Source: Cryptomeria japonica
Taxonomy: Eukaryota; Streptophyta; Pinopsida; Cupressales; Cupressaceae
Assembly: GCF_030272615.1 (NCBI RefSeq)
Contig: NC_081415.1
Coordinates: forward strand, 606,059,137-606,123,136
DNA: 64,000 nt
Direction of reading: 5' to 3'
A program made the translations under genes and the position numbers. Of this stretch, positions 35,452-49,400 are shown piece after piece. The notes below the pieces were generated by a model that was given only the letters and a program-made list of their open reading frames with translations, did no database searches and was not told the DNA's origin. The stretch's first letter is position 1, and each line of letters starts with the position of its first letter.

Positions 35452-38400
35452 GTTAGGGGCTTTTATGATAATATAGTTCAAAGAAATGATCTTGTGTTTT
35501 ATTTTATTTTGTTGGATTATGTATCTTGAGTATTCTCTTGTTTGACTAAATTTGAGGAGTTAATTGTCCATATCAAAAGGCATCATGTTGTAATCAAATT
35601 GAATAGTTAAAACTATAATTCCTATCAAGATGGTATCTTATGAATTTCAAGTGGAATTATCTCTTGCTCCATCTTTATGAATTGGCTCTTAAACCCACAT
35701 CCTTTTATAAATACTTTGTATGGAAGAAAAATAATAAACATGTGCTAGGATTAATTATTTGTTATGTCGATATTGACACCCTAAATGGTCACCACATACA
35801 TTGAGTACTAGTGCGACTTTTAAACCAAAAATTGGGAGATATTTGGAGACTATAATGAACCTACATTTCTATAGGATCATGTTGCAAATTTTCTTGTATC
35901 TCTTAATGTTTCTTGACCATATCATCATAAAATAGGTGCAGTGCTTGTTGACTAGGATGACCTTGAGTGTTAAGATGACTTGGTGACTTTCAATGCTCTT
36001 CCTCCCATAGAGACTTATATTGTGATTTAAACTTATATGAATTAAATCACAAATTTAGAGGGTTCATCTTCTTTATCTATGAGTCAACAACGTAACGCTA
36101 AGAACTATTACATTATAGAATTGGTTGTAACATCTAATATTTATTCTCAGACATCTTGTGTGGATACATCATTAAAGGGTGATTGATGTATGATTAGTGT
36201 AGTCAAATGGCATGCTTTGATATCTCATCTAAATCTCCTACTTAGTGTTGCTTGATATGAGGCTTGCATTGATTCAATACAACATGACCATATATGAATT
36301 CTAGATATAACTACTTAGGATGAGTACTTGATAGGTATTCTAGGATAATTTTTTATTTCATCTTCCAAAATTAGATGAAACTATTGAGGGAATCTTTTTT
36401 ATGTTAACTCCTATGGACTTACATCATCTTCTTCAAATGTTACAAGGGCACATTAATGTAGTCCTAGGTGAAGGATATAATGAATAATCCAACCATACAG
36501 CCAAATACACACACAATATTAATTAGCAACAATAAATTGCATTGATGGTAAAATAAAATTCATTGATTTCATATTCAATGGATCATAAAATTCCATAGTG
36601 GGCTTACTAAATGCAAGTTGAAGCACCTTTTATCACGACTAGAGAAAACTATTATAATTAAATGATTCGATACTTTTTGTAACTTTTGACTCCTCATATA
36701 ACTCCATTTTGAACCCTCAACTTTGTGCTTGCACGTGGGCCTTCAAATCTCTCCCTTAATTTCTTCTTTCTTAATTCCTAATGATTTTGAGTGACACATA
36801 TATAGCAATGTCTAACCTTCCAAAGTGATGTGTCAAATTAAAGGTGGCACAAAGTTCAATCCTTCATGAAATGTTGATCAACCAATGAAAGTAGATTCAC
36901 TGATTAAGTTGATGATAACAAAAATAAAATCCTTATGGTATTCAATATTGATTTGCCTAAGTCCATTAATTCACATTATCCTTTGTTACAACAAACTCTA
37001 ATTATATTGGCACAAGTGAGAACGTAATTGTGATATTCTATCAACCTAGAATAAGTCCATAAACTAAATTGTGATATTTTGTTCATCCATTTCACATTAT
37101 ATGTGGATATAAAATTCCTTTGATATTGTAAATCATATTTTCAAAACTACAAAATTAGAATATGAACTATAATGAAATGTGATGGCTTCTTCTCCAATTA
37201 AGTAAATGAAAAATCTATGAACAAACAAATCAAACTTAAAATAAAACATTTTGTTTTATGCAAGATTGTCCTTGCTCCCAAGGATGCTCCATGGGGGCTT
37301 CACTTAGTGAACCTGGGTTATATCACGTGCATTCATGGCATACTAAATAATCCCCTATTTTCAAAAAAGATTGCCCTAAACTCTTTTTTTGTCACCCCCT
37401 TCCAATACACAGCCCAAATTAGAAACCCCCATATTTTCACCAGATAGGCCTATAATATATTTTTTTCGATTTTCGATATATTAATCCCCCCAATATGAAC
37501 GCATGTGATATAATATTGCCTAGCCCTTCAAGCCCCCATGCGATGCTCCTACATAAAACACCAAGGAATACGAAAAGATAGCTACTTACTTTTCAAAAAA
37601 TCTATAGAAATCAAGAGGTCAACATCAACCTTGGAAATCCAACTTGAGTCTTCTTTTGGTCTATATCTCAAGTTTACAAGATATTTCTCCTATTTATTTT
37701 CTATGATGCTTCTCCCAATGTAGTTATCCAATATCTCTTTAATTTTCTCTCTTTGTTGTGGTAGTATACATTTTTTTTTTTCTTATCTACTTTTGTTAGT
37801 TGCATCTCTACAATATTGAACATTTGGTTGAACATTTGGATATTCATATGCATTCCTTAGATAAAATATCTACACAATCCTACATTGGTCACACTTCATC
37901 TTTAGCTTGTTATAAGTACTAATTAGAAATGTGTCCTTTTTGACATACACTATCATTTCATCTTCAATCATAAATTATTTGTGTCTCCTTATTTTACCAA
38001 CCATGGCCTTGTATTATTCATTCCCCTCCAAGAAACTTCTTAGTTCTATATGCACTTGTTTGATATGTTCTACAAATTCATTTTCCTTAACACTCCTTTT
38101 TTCTTCTTATCTAATTTCTTTCAATTGTGATACTTCCCTTGGACAATTATCATTCGCGATTTAAAATGGTGTCTTTACAGTGCTTCTATTAACCAAATTT
38201 TTATATGTGAATTCGACCTACTATAGAATCATTTCCTAATTTCTTACCTTTATCCAACCAAACATCTTAGTAACTTGTGTGGGCTCCTATTCACAACATG
38301 TTTTTCCATCAATTTGTGGATGATATGTTGAGTTGAATTTCAAATATATCTTCATCTTTTTCCACAAAGCCTTCCAAAAGTTTCCTACAAACTTATTTGG

Positions 38401-38940
38401 TTGTGGTGTATGCAAGATTGCCCTTGCTCCCTAGGATCCATCCCCTAAATATTGTCACATTCCTAAGCAAATTGGAGTCACTTCTCAAAGACTCCAAAGT
38501 CTTTGAAAAGCAATTAATGCTTTGTGTGTTCAACAAATTAACCCTCAAAGTCTTGGATAACCTTTGAAAGCTTTCAACCTTCAACCACTTAATCCCCAAA
38601 GTCTCCAATAACCATTAATGGTTACCTCAAACCCTCCCACATGGTTAAAACATTTGTTTTGACTCAACCTCTACCCAACCCAAAGGTCTCATCAAGCCTT
38701 TAATGCTTTGACCATGATTATCTCTTAATCATTTGCACAAAGGTTTATCCTTGGATTAACTCTTAATCCAGTGGGTAATCCTAATTTAGGCTTGACCCTT
38801 ACCTTCTAGATAACCATGAGGTCTTCTCAGGCATTTAATGCCTCCAACCTCTTCTCTCAACCCAACCAAGGAACATAATATAACTCACAAGACAATTAAA
38901 GATAAATCATAAGATAAAATGGTGGTTAACCAAGAAAATA
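35452..38940. other. Non-coding AT-rich stretch
   Basis: No coding frame or element boundary that I can support. The phrase 'tgcaagattg.ccttgctccc.aggat' occurs at about 37259 and again at 38410, hinting at an old dispersed repeat. C-rich T-poor blocks at 37270-37560 and 38400-38880 differ from the surrounding AT-rich text and may be LTR fragments. Confidence 0.5.
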
Positions 38941-38944
38941 TAAT

Positions 38945-41450
38945 GTTGTCCTAAAGTGGCAATGGATATTGTTAAGCAAGCTAAGAATATGGAGAGTGAT
39001 CTACTTTTAGATCTAAATTAAGAGATAGGTAAGGTAGTGGAAGAAGCTATGGAGCATAAGGAGGATGAATCTAATAAGATGCATGATATGGTGGACCCAA
39101 AGGAAAAGTCACAAGGAATAGTGGATAGTGGTGCTAATTATGTTAGCAAGGGACAGGTTTTTGAGAATGGATTTGTAGCTTTGAGCAAAGATTGAGATAA
39201 AGTTTCTCTAAGGGTTGCTACCCACATGATGACCCAGAACATCTCCTTACCAATAAATAAATTGCTTGTAAAGGAGGGATCTTCCTCCTTCCCCCAAAAT
39301 AATATTGGTGGTATGGAAGATGGAAAGATTAAAACTGAAATTAAGGAAGTTCAACAAGTAGAAGTTGATACTTCTAACCAAGGTAATAGTTACAAGGCTA
39401 TCAATATGGATGATGGTGCTTTCAATGGTTCTTTTGGAAATCAAAATAGGGATTTGTAGGAGTCCAACTCCTTGTTGGCATTTGGTGCTAATTCTCCTCA
39501 AACGACTCCTTTGAAGTTAATACAAAGTGTCTCGAAAGAGGAATAGAATCAAGTCAATGAGAAACCAAAAAAGAAGGAAAAAGCAAGTGTTGGAGGAGAT
39601 AATATGCAAGGAAGGCCTTCTCAAAGGGAAACTAGACCTCATGAATATGTGTGTGATGTTGCCTTAGGTAGACAGAAAACTCTAGAGAGCCTCTCAAGGC
39701 CAAAAAATAGAAATGATGAGGATTTATAGAGGCCTCTACATTTAGCTATTAGTATCAAGGTGGTATTGACCTTTCTTATTTTTTTGATATGAATATTTTG
39801 TATTGGAATATTAGAGGGTTGAATAGCCCTTTTAAGAAACATCTTATTAAGAGTTGTTTAGCAGATTTGAAAATTGATATTCTTCTCATCCAAGAAACTA
39901 AGATGTAACTATCTACAATTGATTAGCTTGTTAGGAATATTTGGCCTTGCTAAATATTGTGTTAGTGACGTAGAGGGGACTTCAGGATGTATTGCTACTC
40001 TATGGAATCCTGCAAGAATAAAAGGAGTTAAAGGACCTTTTTTGCAAGAACAGCTTGATGACCTCCATGGACAATTTGTATAACTTTGTGAAGCGGAATT
40101 TGCTTAAAATTTATGCTCCAAATTCAAGGGTTGCAAGAAAACTGCTATGAGATTCTTTATCTTCTCTAATCTTAGGTAGACAATTGGACGGTTTGATGCC
40201 CAAGGGTGATTTTAACACGCTCCTATTTCCTTTTGAGAAATTGGGGGTTTAGATGATTTCCCTAATAATATGATGGATCTTTCTAACTTTCTCTCATCTA
40301 TGAGGCTTATTGATATTGACTTACAATGATCTATTCACCTTGTCTAATATGAAGAAAAAAAGTAATCATATTCAAGCTAAACTTAATAGATTCTTGATAT
40401 CTGATGGTTGGAGTATTCTTCTCGATCTCTCATTATCAACCCTCCCTGCACCGATTTCTAATCATAACGCTATTTTGCTTAATTGGGATGTTGCTACTAA
40501 GGGCCCCTTTCCTTTCAGATATAAAATAATGTGGACTTCTCATCCAGGTTCAAAGAGCTAGTTAAAAACTAGTGGAGTCTTCCTTGCTATGGTATTTTTG
40601 ATGTATTGCCTAGCTCAAAAGTTAAACGAGGTCAAAGAAAAGGTTAAAAGGTTGGAATAAGATTTCCTTCAAGGATTATTCCAAAAGAAAAAAATCATTA
40701 ATAAGATGGAAATAATGATATGGAAACCTATGCTAAAGAGAGTTACATACTGAATGGCTCAAGTTGTCCAAGATTTGGGAAGTCTTCTCGAAGCAAGAAT
40801 CTAGGAACCAATGGGTAATTGAAGGGGATAGAAATATGAAGTTCTTTCCTCAATCCACTATGAAACATAGAAGGAATAGGATAAGGAAACTGGGCACAAA
40901 AGATGGGACTATTATTTTTTATGTGAAAGATGGGACTATTATTTTTTATGAGAATGATATTATTGAAGCTATTGTTTCCTTCTTCAAAGAAAGTCTTGCT
41001 AACTCTAACCCTCATTTCAAGGGTCTGGATGATCCTATAGATGTTATTCCCAACGTGTTGTCTGACCAAGACTTAGAGGATTTGAGGAAACATATTATGA
41101 TGAAAGAATTTAGAAGTGTGTTGTTCTCTTTTGGTGCATATAAGGCTCTAGAACTAATGGGTTTCCTCCCACATTCTTTCAAGATTTCTAGGATGTTATC
41201 TCCAATGATAACTCCTAAATGTTGCAAGGGATTTCTTTAGATCAGGTAGACTTTAAAATCAGATAAATTGAACCTTTATAGTCCTAATTCTTAAGAAAGT
41301 TGAAGCCTCATCTATGTAAGATTATAGATCAATAAGTTTATGCAATACTATTTATAAGATCTTATAAAATCTTATTGAAACTTATTGTGAATAGATTAAA
41401 AGTTGTCCTCCATAGACTAATTTATCCCAATAAAAAAAGTTGTCAAAATG
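38945..41450 (+). pseudogene. Decayed LINE: ORF1 tail, endonuclease start and reverse transcriptase fragments
   Basis: The plus strand reads an acidic ORF1-like tail (38.95-39.75 kb), then ILYWNIRGLNSPFKKHLI and IDILLIQETKM at about 39790-39907. That is the N-terminal signature of the LINE apurinic-type endonuclease (Asn and Glu of the active site). Later text at 41100-41420 resembles the reverse transcriptase start (SFGAYKALELMGFLPHSF, then in other frames FQDFWDVIS-like text and IVNRLKVVLHRLI). Many stops and frameshifts. The copy stops within the reverse transcriptase, so its 3' half is gone. Endonuclease would nick target DNA and reverse transcriptase would copy the RNA there. Confidence 0.7.
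40899..40952. repeat. 27-bp tandem duplication within the LINE relic
   Basis: Two copies of a unit starting 'aaagatgggactattattt', differing only at the end (gtg versus gag). It adds nine codons in frame. Confidence 0.95.
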
Positions 41451-41570
41451 CAGCTTTATACACTCATGTATATATTTATTCTATGAAGTTTTAAAAAATC
41501 AAGCCAAACAAATCATGTCACTGCGAGATCAAATAAACATGTCATGTGTGATTCATCAGTAGGAACACCT

Positions 41571-41774
41571 TCATCCACAATCCATTCTAACTCATATGGC
41601 AACTAAGATTATCCCCATACACATCAACCAGACAAGAATTCATTAAGGTCTAACATTCCTTTATTCAAATTCTCACAAATTCATAACTTTATCCATAATC
41701 CATTCTAATTCATATGAAATCTAAGATTATCACCATACAAATTGATCAGTTAAGACTTGATTAAGGTCTAATAT
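41571..41774. repeat. Diverged direct repeat, unit ~83 bp, spacing ~121 bp
   Basis: 41571-41652 and 41692-41774 share 'tccattcta.ctcatatg', 'ctaagattatc.ccatac' and 'ttaaggtctaa.at' in the same order. It is a partial duplication of non-coding DNA. Confidence 0.8.
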
Positions 41775-42184
41775 GCATTTAACTAAAACACGCTCATAGC
41801 GTACTAGTCTCAAAAGTTCGCATCTTGCACCAAATAAATATTCTAAGGCCTCCAATTTAATCTGACCTCAGATTAAGGGGTGACAATGGCAGGTGGTTAT
41901 AATTTCTCGCATGTGCTTATAACCCAAATTTCTCACTACCCCAGACCCCACTAAATTTGATGATGTGTACAGTCTATAAAAGGTGTAAATGTATACACCA
42001 CATATCCAATAAATGGAAGAAATGAGAAAAAATAATACTTAATAACTTACCCATCATCAGACTAAAGCACAAAATATTCACCAAATTAGGGACTTCACTT
42101 AAAACCAATCGAAAATGTGCATTAATGCATAATTGAACGGCATACTAAAATATAATCTAGATAAATGTCGGTGTTGAAAATAAT

Positions 42185-42640
42185 CGTAGTTAGCAGAGAC
42201 CGGTATTGGTACTAATACGGGAGACCGGTACTGGTACGCTACCGCTATTTTTCAAAATAGGAGACGGGTACTTGGAGACACCCTTTTTTTTAATATAATT
42301 TAATAAATTCAGTCAACCTGTACTGGAAGAATTCTCATGCCTATAATAGGAGACTACGTGATGGCAAGGAAAATAAAATGCTCGAAAATAAAATGCTCAG
42401 GAAAAAAATACATGCATCCCTTGTCTATATAAAAATTGGTCTTTTTTGCATCAAAACAACAGCATTTGACCTTTACAGGGTTTTAAATGGCACATTTTAG
42501 CAAAAAAATTGTCTTTTCCCAGCAGGAGATGTCGGGATTCTTTTCGCCAAGTTTCCAACGCTTGGGTGCATCTCTGGAGACATGCTCCAATCCCCGATAC
42601 GCGTCCCAGGGGATCGAAGATGCATCTCCTGGTAACTATG
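42185..42640. mobile_element. hAT-like miniature element, 456 bp
   Basis: An 8-bp perfect duplication AAAATAAT lies at 42177-42184 and 42641-42648. Terminal inverted repeats are cgtagttagcag...ga on the left and, on the opposite strand of the right end, catagttaccagg...ga (about 12 of 15 matching). No transposase remains. Eight-base duplications are characteristic of hAT transposons. It lies about 0.7 kb downstream of the ING stop codon. Confidence 0.8.
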
Positions 42641-43335
42641 AAAATAATATTTAACAGGTTTAACACTATTTCAACATCACCATCCTAACTCGCTGGGATA
42701 AGCATTATTTATTGATGCCAGTTTGAGTATCGTATTAAAGTTTCTCTAAGCTTCATTGACCTTATTACATGAACTGCTTTTATAAAATAGATAATTTGAG
42801 AGAAGTGGAACTTGTGGTGGATTATATTATATTCTTGGCCATAGCAAGCCAAATAAAATATTCCACTGATCTTCCATGAAAATAAATAACACCTCTTATT
42901 TACAACAGACAAAAAATTACAAATTCATAGAGACTATACATGCTAATCCTGTCAAGGAGCAATCGAAGGAAGACAATTAGCGTACATAATATAATTATTT
43001 ATCTTAGAGAAAATTTCTGTCATATGACTCTGCACCACAATGATAAACAAATTATAGTTTAGACAAATCCATGCAGGTGGCATTATTTATTAATAAATTT
43101 TACATAAACTGTAAAAGGCACAGAAACTCGAATAATACGACACTGGTAATATACAATCAACGTTTGTGTAAGAAAAGCACAATTGGTTGAATTTATGTTG
43201 TCCCTATTTACTTTATGAGCGTCAGTAATAATACATCAGTTTCTTCCATTACAGAAATATACAGACTCTTCAGTGAAAGCTTAGCCCCAGTTCATTATAA
43301 GAAAATACACAATTAGGAAAATGAATTGTAGTTTC

Positions 43336-43446
43336 CTACTTTCCCTTTCGGCGTCTGTCATTTCCAATGCAATTAGGGCAATACCAGTTCCCTTTGGGGC
43401 GTTCCTTGATCCCAACACAACCATAGTGGAACCACTCAATATTGCA
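43336..43446 (-). CDS. ING1: ING1-like gene, last coding exon (second half of PHD finger)
   Basis: 111 bp, acceptor cttgtgcag, ending in TAG at 43336-43338. Encodes [19 protein letters not shown], then NWYCPNC and the basic tail RRRKGK. It supplies the His and the remaining Cys ligands and the conserved Trp. Confidence 0.95.
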   Translation of the reverse strand, partial: CNIEWFHYGCVGIKERPKGNWYCPNCIGNDRRRKGK

Positions 43447-46400
43447 CTGCACAAGAAGTAACAATTAGAACATTGATTTTTCTCCAAACGTATCTTAAAG
43501 TTAATAATCCATCTTCAAGACTCTTTAGATCAAGACAAAAATTATAAGATGAATAAAACTATCAGTATACATACATCTGGACCATCACATGCAATCATCT
43601 CGCCATAGGATACTTGGTTACAGAAACAATACGTAGGTTCATTTGGATCAACTGGCAAATCCAGATCTATATTCAGTGGCTCTGACACTACTTGAGATCT
43701 GCAAAAGAAGAGGAAAATTTGGTAGTGTGTATCTAGTTTACAAAATATTCCATAACAGGATGTATAGAATTAATTCTGCTTCATCAGGTGTTCTGTTATT
43801 GCACAAGATTAAATGACAAAAGCGAAAATGGTATGATATGTAAATTGTTATGCCATCATGAGTATGAAAATCTTCCCAACAATTTTACTAAATAAACATG
43901 CACAACCAAACGCATGTTTATCAAGAAATGGAAATAAGAATTGTCAAATTGGCTGACAAATTAGTCAATGTCATGCCATCATGAGTATGAAAATCTTCCC
44001 AACAATTTTACTAAACATGCACAACCAAATGCATGTTTATCAAATAATGGAAATAAGAATTGTCAAATTGGCTGACAAATTAGTCAAAGAACCACATAAT
44101 TCTGGTAAGGTTTCTCATTGAAATACGAAAAATAAAAAACCCTCATCTTAGTCAATATAACTCCTTCAATACCAATTTTAAAATGTTTCTTGGCCATTCA
44201 ATCAGGCCATGGAGAACAGGAAAAGTCAGAAGATAAGATAAAAATAACTAACTAAACAGAAATGCTTTCACATTCAACCCCCAGAAAACAAGCAGAATCG
44301 AGACGCATAAGGCCTTCAACTTTCAAGACCTATTAGGCAGATCTTATAGCACATAGTAGAACACCATTTTGTGGTAATAAAACTCCTGAAAGATGTTTGG
44401 AAAAATAGAAATACGTACCAAATAGGTTCAGCCTTTATCCAGAGTTAGTACATATCATCTGATATTTTGGGAATATTACATCAAAAACAGAATTAATTCA
44501 GAGACCACAAAGAGACTCAACTCTGATTTTTGTCCTTGCAATACCCATTAAATGGTACTGTCAAATTGTTAATAATGTTCTCATTAAATTTTAACAAAAT
44601 ATTTAGATTCAACTCCAAGGGACTCTAAATTGTAGCCAGGACTCAAATCAAATACTAGGACTTGTAGTCTTGTAGCCTTCTGTTTTCTTCTGTACTTTTC
44701 TTTCATCTTCTCATTGTTGCTTGCAGTCCAAATATCAAACTCTGGAAACACTTTCTTTGATATATACAATATCCAAAACATTAACAAATCTGAAATTTGA
44801 AGCATACCGTGCAATCAAAGTTTGGGACTTCACAGCAGGTGCTTTATAAATATGCCCTATGTGTAAAACCATATATTTGAATCTATGTAAACTTTGTCGA
44901 CGGTATATACGATATAATTCAAAATTGTTTAGAAAGAACAAATGGAAAAATATTATATCTTTTTACAAAAAGTTGACACATTTTATAGACCCTTTTGGCC
45001 CTATATATGTTGTAGTTGATGTAATTTTATTATTCTTTATTCTTAGCACAGTAGCTGCAATTTGTATATTTTTCTTAAATGTTTGTTGTTTAATATTCAT
45101 TATTGAACAGTGAAGTACAAACATAAAATCAATTGGAACCATCTTGAATTTTCCTACAGTCCACTTCAACTTCTAAGGAGTTATTCAATTAAGGGCTACA
45201 AATGTTATAATACTGAAAAAACAGACTAACAGAAGAAATGAAATCATACTCTACCATCCAGAAGCAAATCAGGCAAAACCTTCTTCAAAATAATAACTTA
45301 TTGATATATCAGAAATCTATCGCTGGTGCAAAATCATAGAGAGAATTGTAAGAAGAGGAATATTAACAAATGCTCTGAAGCTAATCTAATCAACAAAAAA
45401 TAGTCTGAAAATGAGCTAACCTTTTGCGCCCAGGTTTGCTGCTCTCATTCCCTCTTCCTATTCTGCCACTGTTATCAGTATTTTGATCCATGGCTCCTAA
45501 AGCACCTGCAAGTTCCCTTTCTGCAGAGGAGTAGCATTAGCAAGTTTGGAAACGATGGAGAATTGCACATAAAATATTATTTAAAATGAAGCAAAAGCAA
45601 TTGCTGCATGCAACCAAAATAAGATGATAACAAATGACAGAGAAAAATATATGCCCACATCCTTAATCTTAATTTTTAGTAAAATATGTAAACAAAACTA
45701 AAAGCAAGGAGTTAGGAAAGTACCACGTCGAAGCTCCTCATCAAATTTTTTCATATATTTATCCAGGCGCTGAATATGTCCATCTACCTACAAATCACCG
45801 CATTAGTAATTAGATTGAAATTTGGTCAGACTTTAACAAGAATAGAAAAGCCATTTTTTACATCACATAATAAACAATTTAGGACAACTTAATGAAAATT
45901 TATAGCTCTACGGTAATAATGTTGTCACAACCCTTATGTTTTACATTATTGCTTTATATGTTCCGTATTTAATAAATCAAAATATTATATTTCATTTCAC
46001 AATGTAATTATTATCTTTTCAATTAATATATATAATGAATGCTTTCTTTTTTAATAAATGGATTTATATAAAATCAAAGTTTGAAGGTGGTTTTAAATTA
46101 GAAATAATAATAAATATATTTAAGATTCCGAATGAAACTACCATTCTCCTGGATAAAGGGCTGAGTTACATGAATGCAAGGCAGATTTATCTTACAATTC
46201 AGGAGCAATAAAAGAAATGGAACTTCACTCGTGAGGGGTCAACTATGAAAAGAGTTTTGATGCCACCCAAAGTGAGGCATAAATCTGTAGTTTTTGGACT
46301 CCAATGTGTTAACTTTAGTCTTTTAAATTAATTCAATACTCAGGAAATAGAAATTTAACTTAATTTCCAGATTAATATTAAATGCTGTTAGTACTTAGGA

Positions 46401-49400
46401 ATTTCCAGAATTAAGTAAAAGTAAAGAAATGAACAAAATGAACACACAACACACAAGTACCCTGGGAAAACCTCCTAGGAGGAAAAACCCAGCAAGAAAG
46501 ATCCTCAGATCTAATTATGCTTTAAACACAAGATTCTGATTACAACACTTATCTCTGATTGCTGTCCAAACAGCAAGTTGCCAAGGTGATGTAGAGTGAT
46601 GCCCTAGTTGTAGATGATCAAGACATCCACCAGCAGAAGATAACTTTGACAGGCTGAAGCAGCATGTAGCTAAATGTTCTTGCAGTTCACCAAGGAGCAG
46701 ATTCGCCAAGTGTAGGAGGGCAGATCACATTTAGGAGCAGAGCAGATCGCATTGTGTATGTGATGAAATTGCTTTACTTCATTTGATGAATCCATATATA
46801 TATCTTCCTCTAGATATAAACCTCTAAAGTCGGCTTAGCATAAATAAACTTTATTTATTATTATTCCTTAGCATGTTTTATAAAGCCACATCAAGTGGCG
46901 TGAGGATAGGGTCTGCCCTATTTGAGGTTGGCGTGAGAGAGAGGGCCCAGCCCTAAGAGTGGCGTGTGGGAGGAGAAGGGCCCAGCCCTAAGAGTGGCGT
47001 GTGAAGGGAAAGAGGGCCCAGCCCTAAAGGGCGGATTCCAATGTTGCCTTAGGCAATTGGAATCCGCTCTTCACCCTAATTACAACTAACACAATGGACA
47101 TGCAACGATGCACCATTAGGAAAAGGCGACACCCCTACAAAAAGTAGTGACAGTTTTTGAAATAAAAACACAGCTATGTATGGGAGATGAGACACAACAA
47201 TTAGGATACTTTTTTTTGACAGACAGATTGGTAAATGCCAGAAGAAAGGAAAGAAGAGATCGAGTATGAGGGAATGGTATGTAATCGAGGTAGCTATAGA
47301 AAAAGAAAGGCCGACTCAAACACATCCAAGTGCCATCAGGAAAAGACATTGGTAAGAGTGAATGATTCTACATAGTACAATTGAACATTCAGGTAAGTTT
47401 CGAATGTCCCCCTATCGGATTCATGATCTTTCATTTCGGCAAGATGGAGATAATTTTTATTACCAGTCTTATTGATCTTTCAACACCACTTTCCCTTGAA
47501 AATGATAGTTGAAGTTTTTGGTAGATCTTCGTATTTCACAACCTTCTCTTTCCAGTTGTGGCCTATGCATTATCCTTATTCTCTAGGGATCCATGAATCA
47601 TAGCATGCACTATTCAACTCAGCATTTTTCTTAATCCTACATTCCTATTGTTCTATTTTATGTTCATCTAAGAGTTTTTTTTTAATCCAAGTATCTTTAA
47701 ATCAACACCATTCGTGATATCAACCAAAAGCTTTCCTTCATCTTCGAAGCATGCATGTAGCATAACGCACAGTAGTCATTTTCTATAATGGACTAAATTT
47801 GATATATTCATATGATCTGATGGATTATCATAGCCCTTCCAACACTTTCCATGATCTAAGAACCTCAACGTAGCTTGGGCTCTATAGATTCTCGATTTGA
47901 GACAAAGAATCAAACAAAAAAATTAGTTGCTCTGATAGCTCCCTCTGTTTGTTTAATCTTTCTTTTGAATTAAATGTTGACAAAGGAGCAATCAAAGAGG
48001 GCAAGGCGGTAATGTGTTATTTCTTTATGTTTATGAAATTTGGTATGTAAGCAAATCCCTTAATTTGTTTAGTTTTGAAGAGTAATAAAGATCTAAGCTT
48101 GAAACCCTCTAGACTTGTCACATATTGTGAAACTCTTTACTCCATCATTTTGCATATTATCTCTATTTGTGGCTAGCCTTATTGCTTCAATATAACCATT
48201 AGAATCCATGATATGGCACCTCTTAAAGACATTCTGTCAAATAGTGCATGAGCCTTGTCTATTTTTACATATTTTTGCATGCATGTCTACCAGAGCGAAC
48301 TAACACACCCAATTAGCTCTTATCTTGTTTATGCCTTGATGGATATCCAATCTGGACTTGATCATAGAATTTAGATCTTCCATATTTTGAATGGAATGAA
48401 AGTTTTGAACTTGGTTAATTAATTATTTTGAGCATAGCCTGTAATCTTGTTGGGAAGCCATGGTTTTCAATTAAATTATTCATTCCAAGAGATCTTACTG
48501 TTGTGATTTGATCAATCGCCCCTGTCGTCACTTAGAACATGCAAGTATGATCATGAACTCAGTTATTTACATTTTTTTTATTTATTTATTTATTTATTAT
48601 TTATTTTTATTTTTTTTACATCTAAAGTTTTGATCTGTTAATGGATCTGCATGTTGATTAGGAATCGTCATAGTCTTGTATCAACCACGTCCTTTATGCT
48701 TAATATCCGCTGCATTAGTAATTTGTTCTCTTGTTTCACCTCAAACCAATTTAGAATTTCATCCAGTTCATATTTAGTGCAGACCAAATGATTTCCCCAT
48801 ATCGCCAAACTGCATGCAGAGGCTTCGATAAGAAAATATATCTTGAGAGTCCTATCAATCATGCAACTAAGATATTATTTAGGCTATCAATCCATCAATG
48901 CCTATAAAAGTGTTGGAGCAGATATTCTTGTCTGTATGCTATTTAAATTATATGCATAAAGATTTGGAAGAAGACAATGACTATTAATCTCTGCTATTTG
49001 AACCTGAGTTAGTTTAGTTTGATCCAGGTGCATGCATAACAAGAATTGAATGAAATTATTATGTCTTAAGGGACATGAGTTCTGACCAGGAAACAAACCG
49101 TTTACTATGACTTTTCTTATACTATTCTTTCTTGGTCAAAAAATCAGTGCTTTTGTCATTTAAAACAAATTTTCATGTATTTCATTCTCTTATTCCATAC
49201 AAGAGAAACTTTAGTAGTAATGCATATAGATTTTTCTAGTTACATTAGATCCATAGAAGGATCAAGTATTCTAAGGTTATGACTAAGCTATAGACTAGTG
49301 TTGGTGGCGGCATACTTTCTATATAGATGAAGTATCGTAATCTTGGGTGTGCAATGCCAATAATGCTTATATCATTCAAATCTCCATAAAACCATTATTT

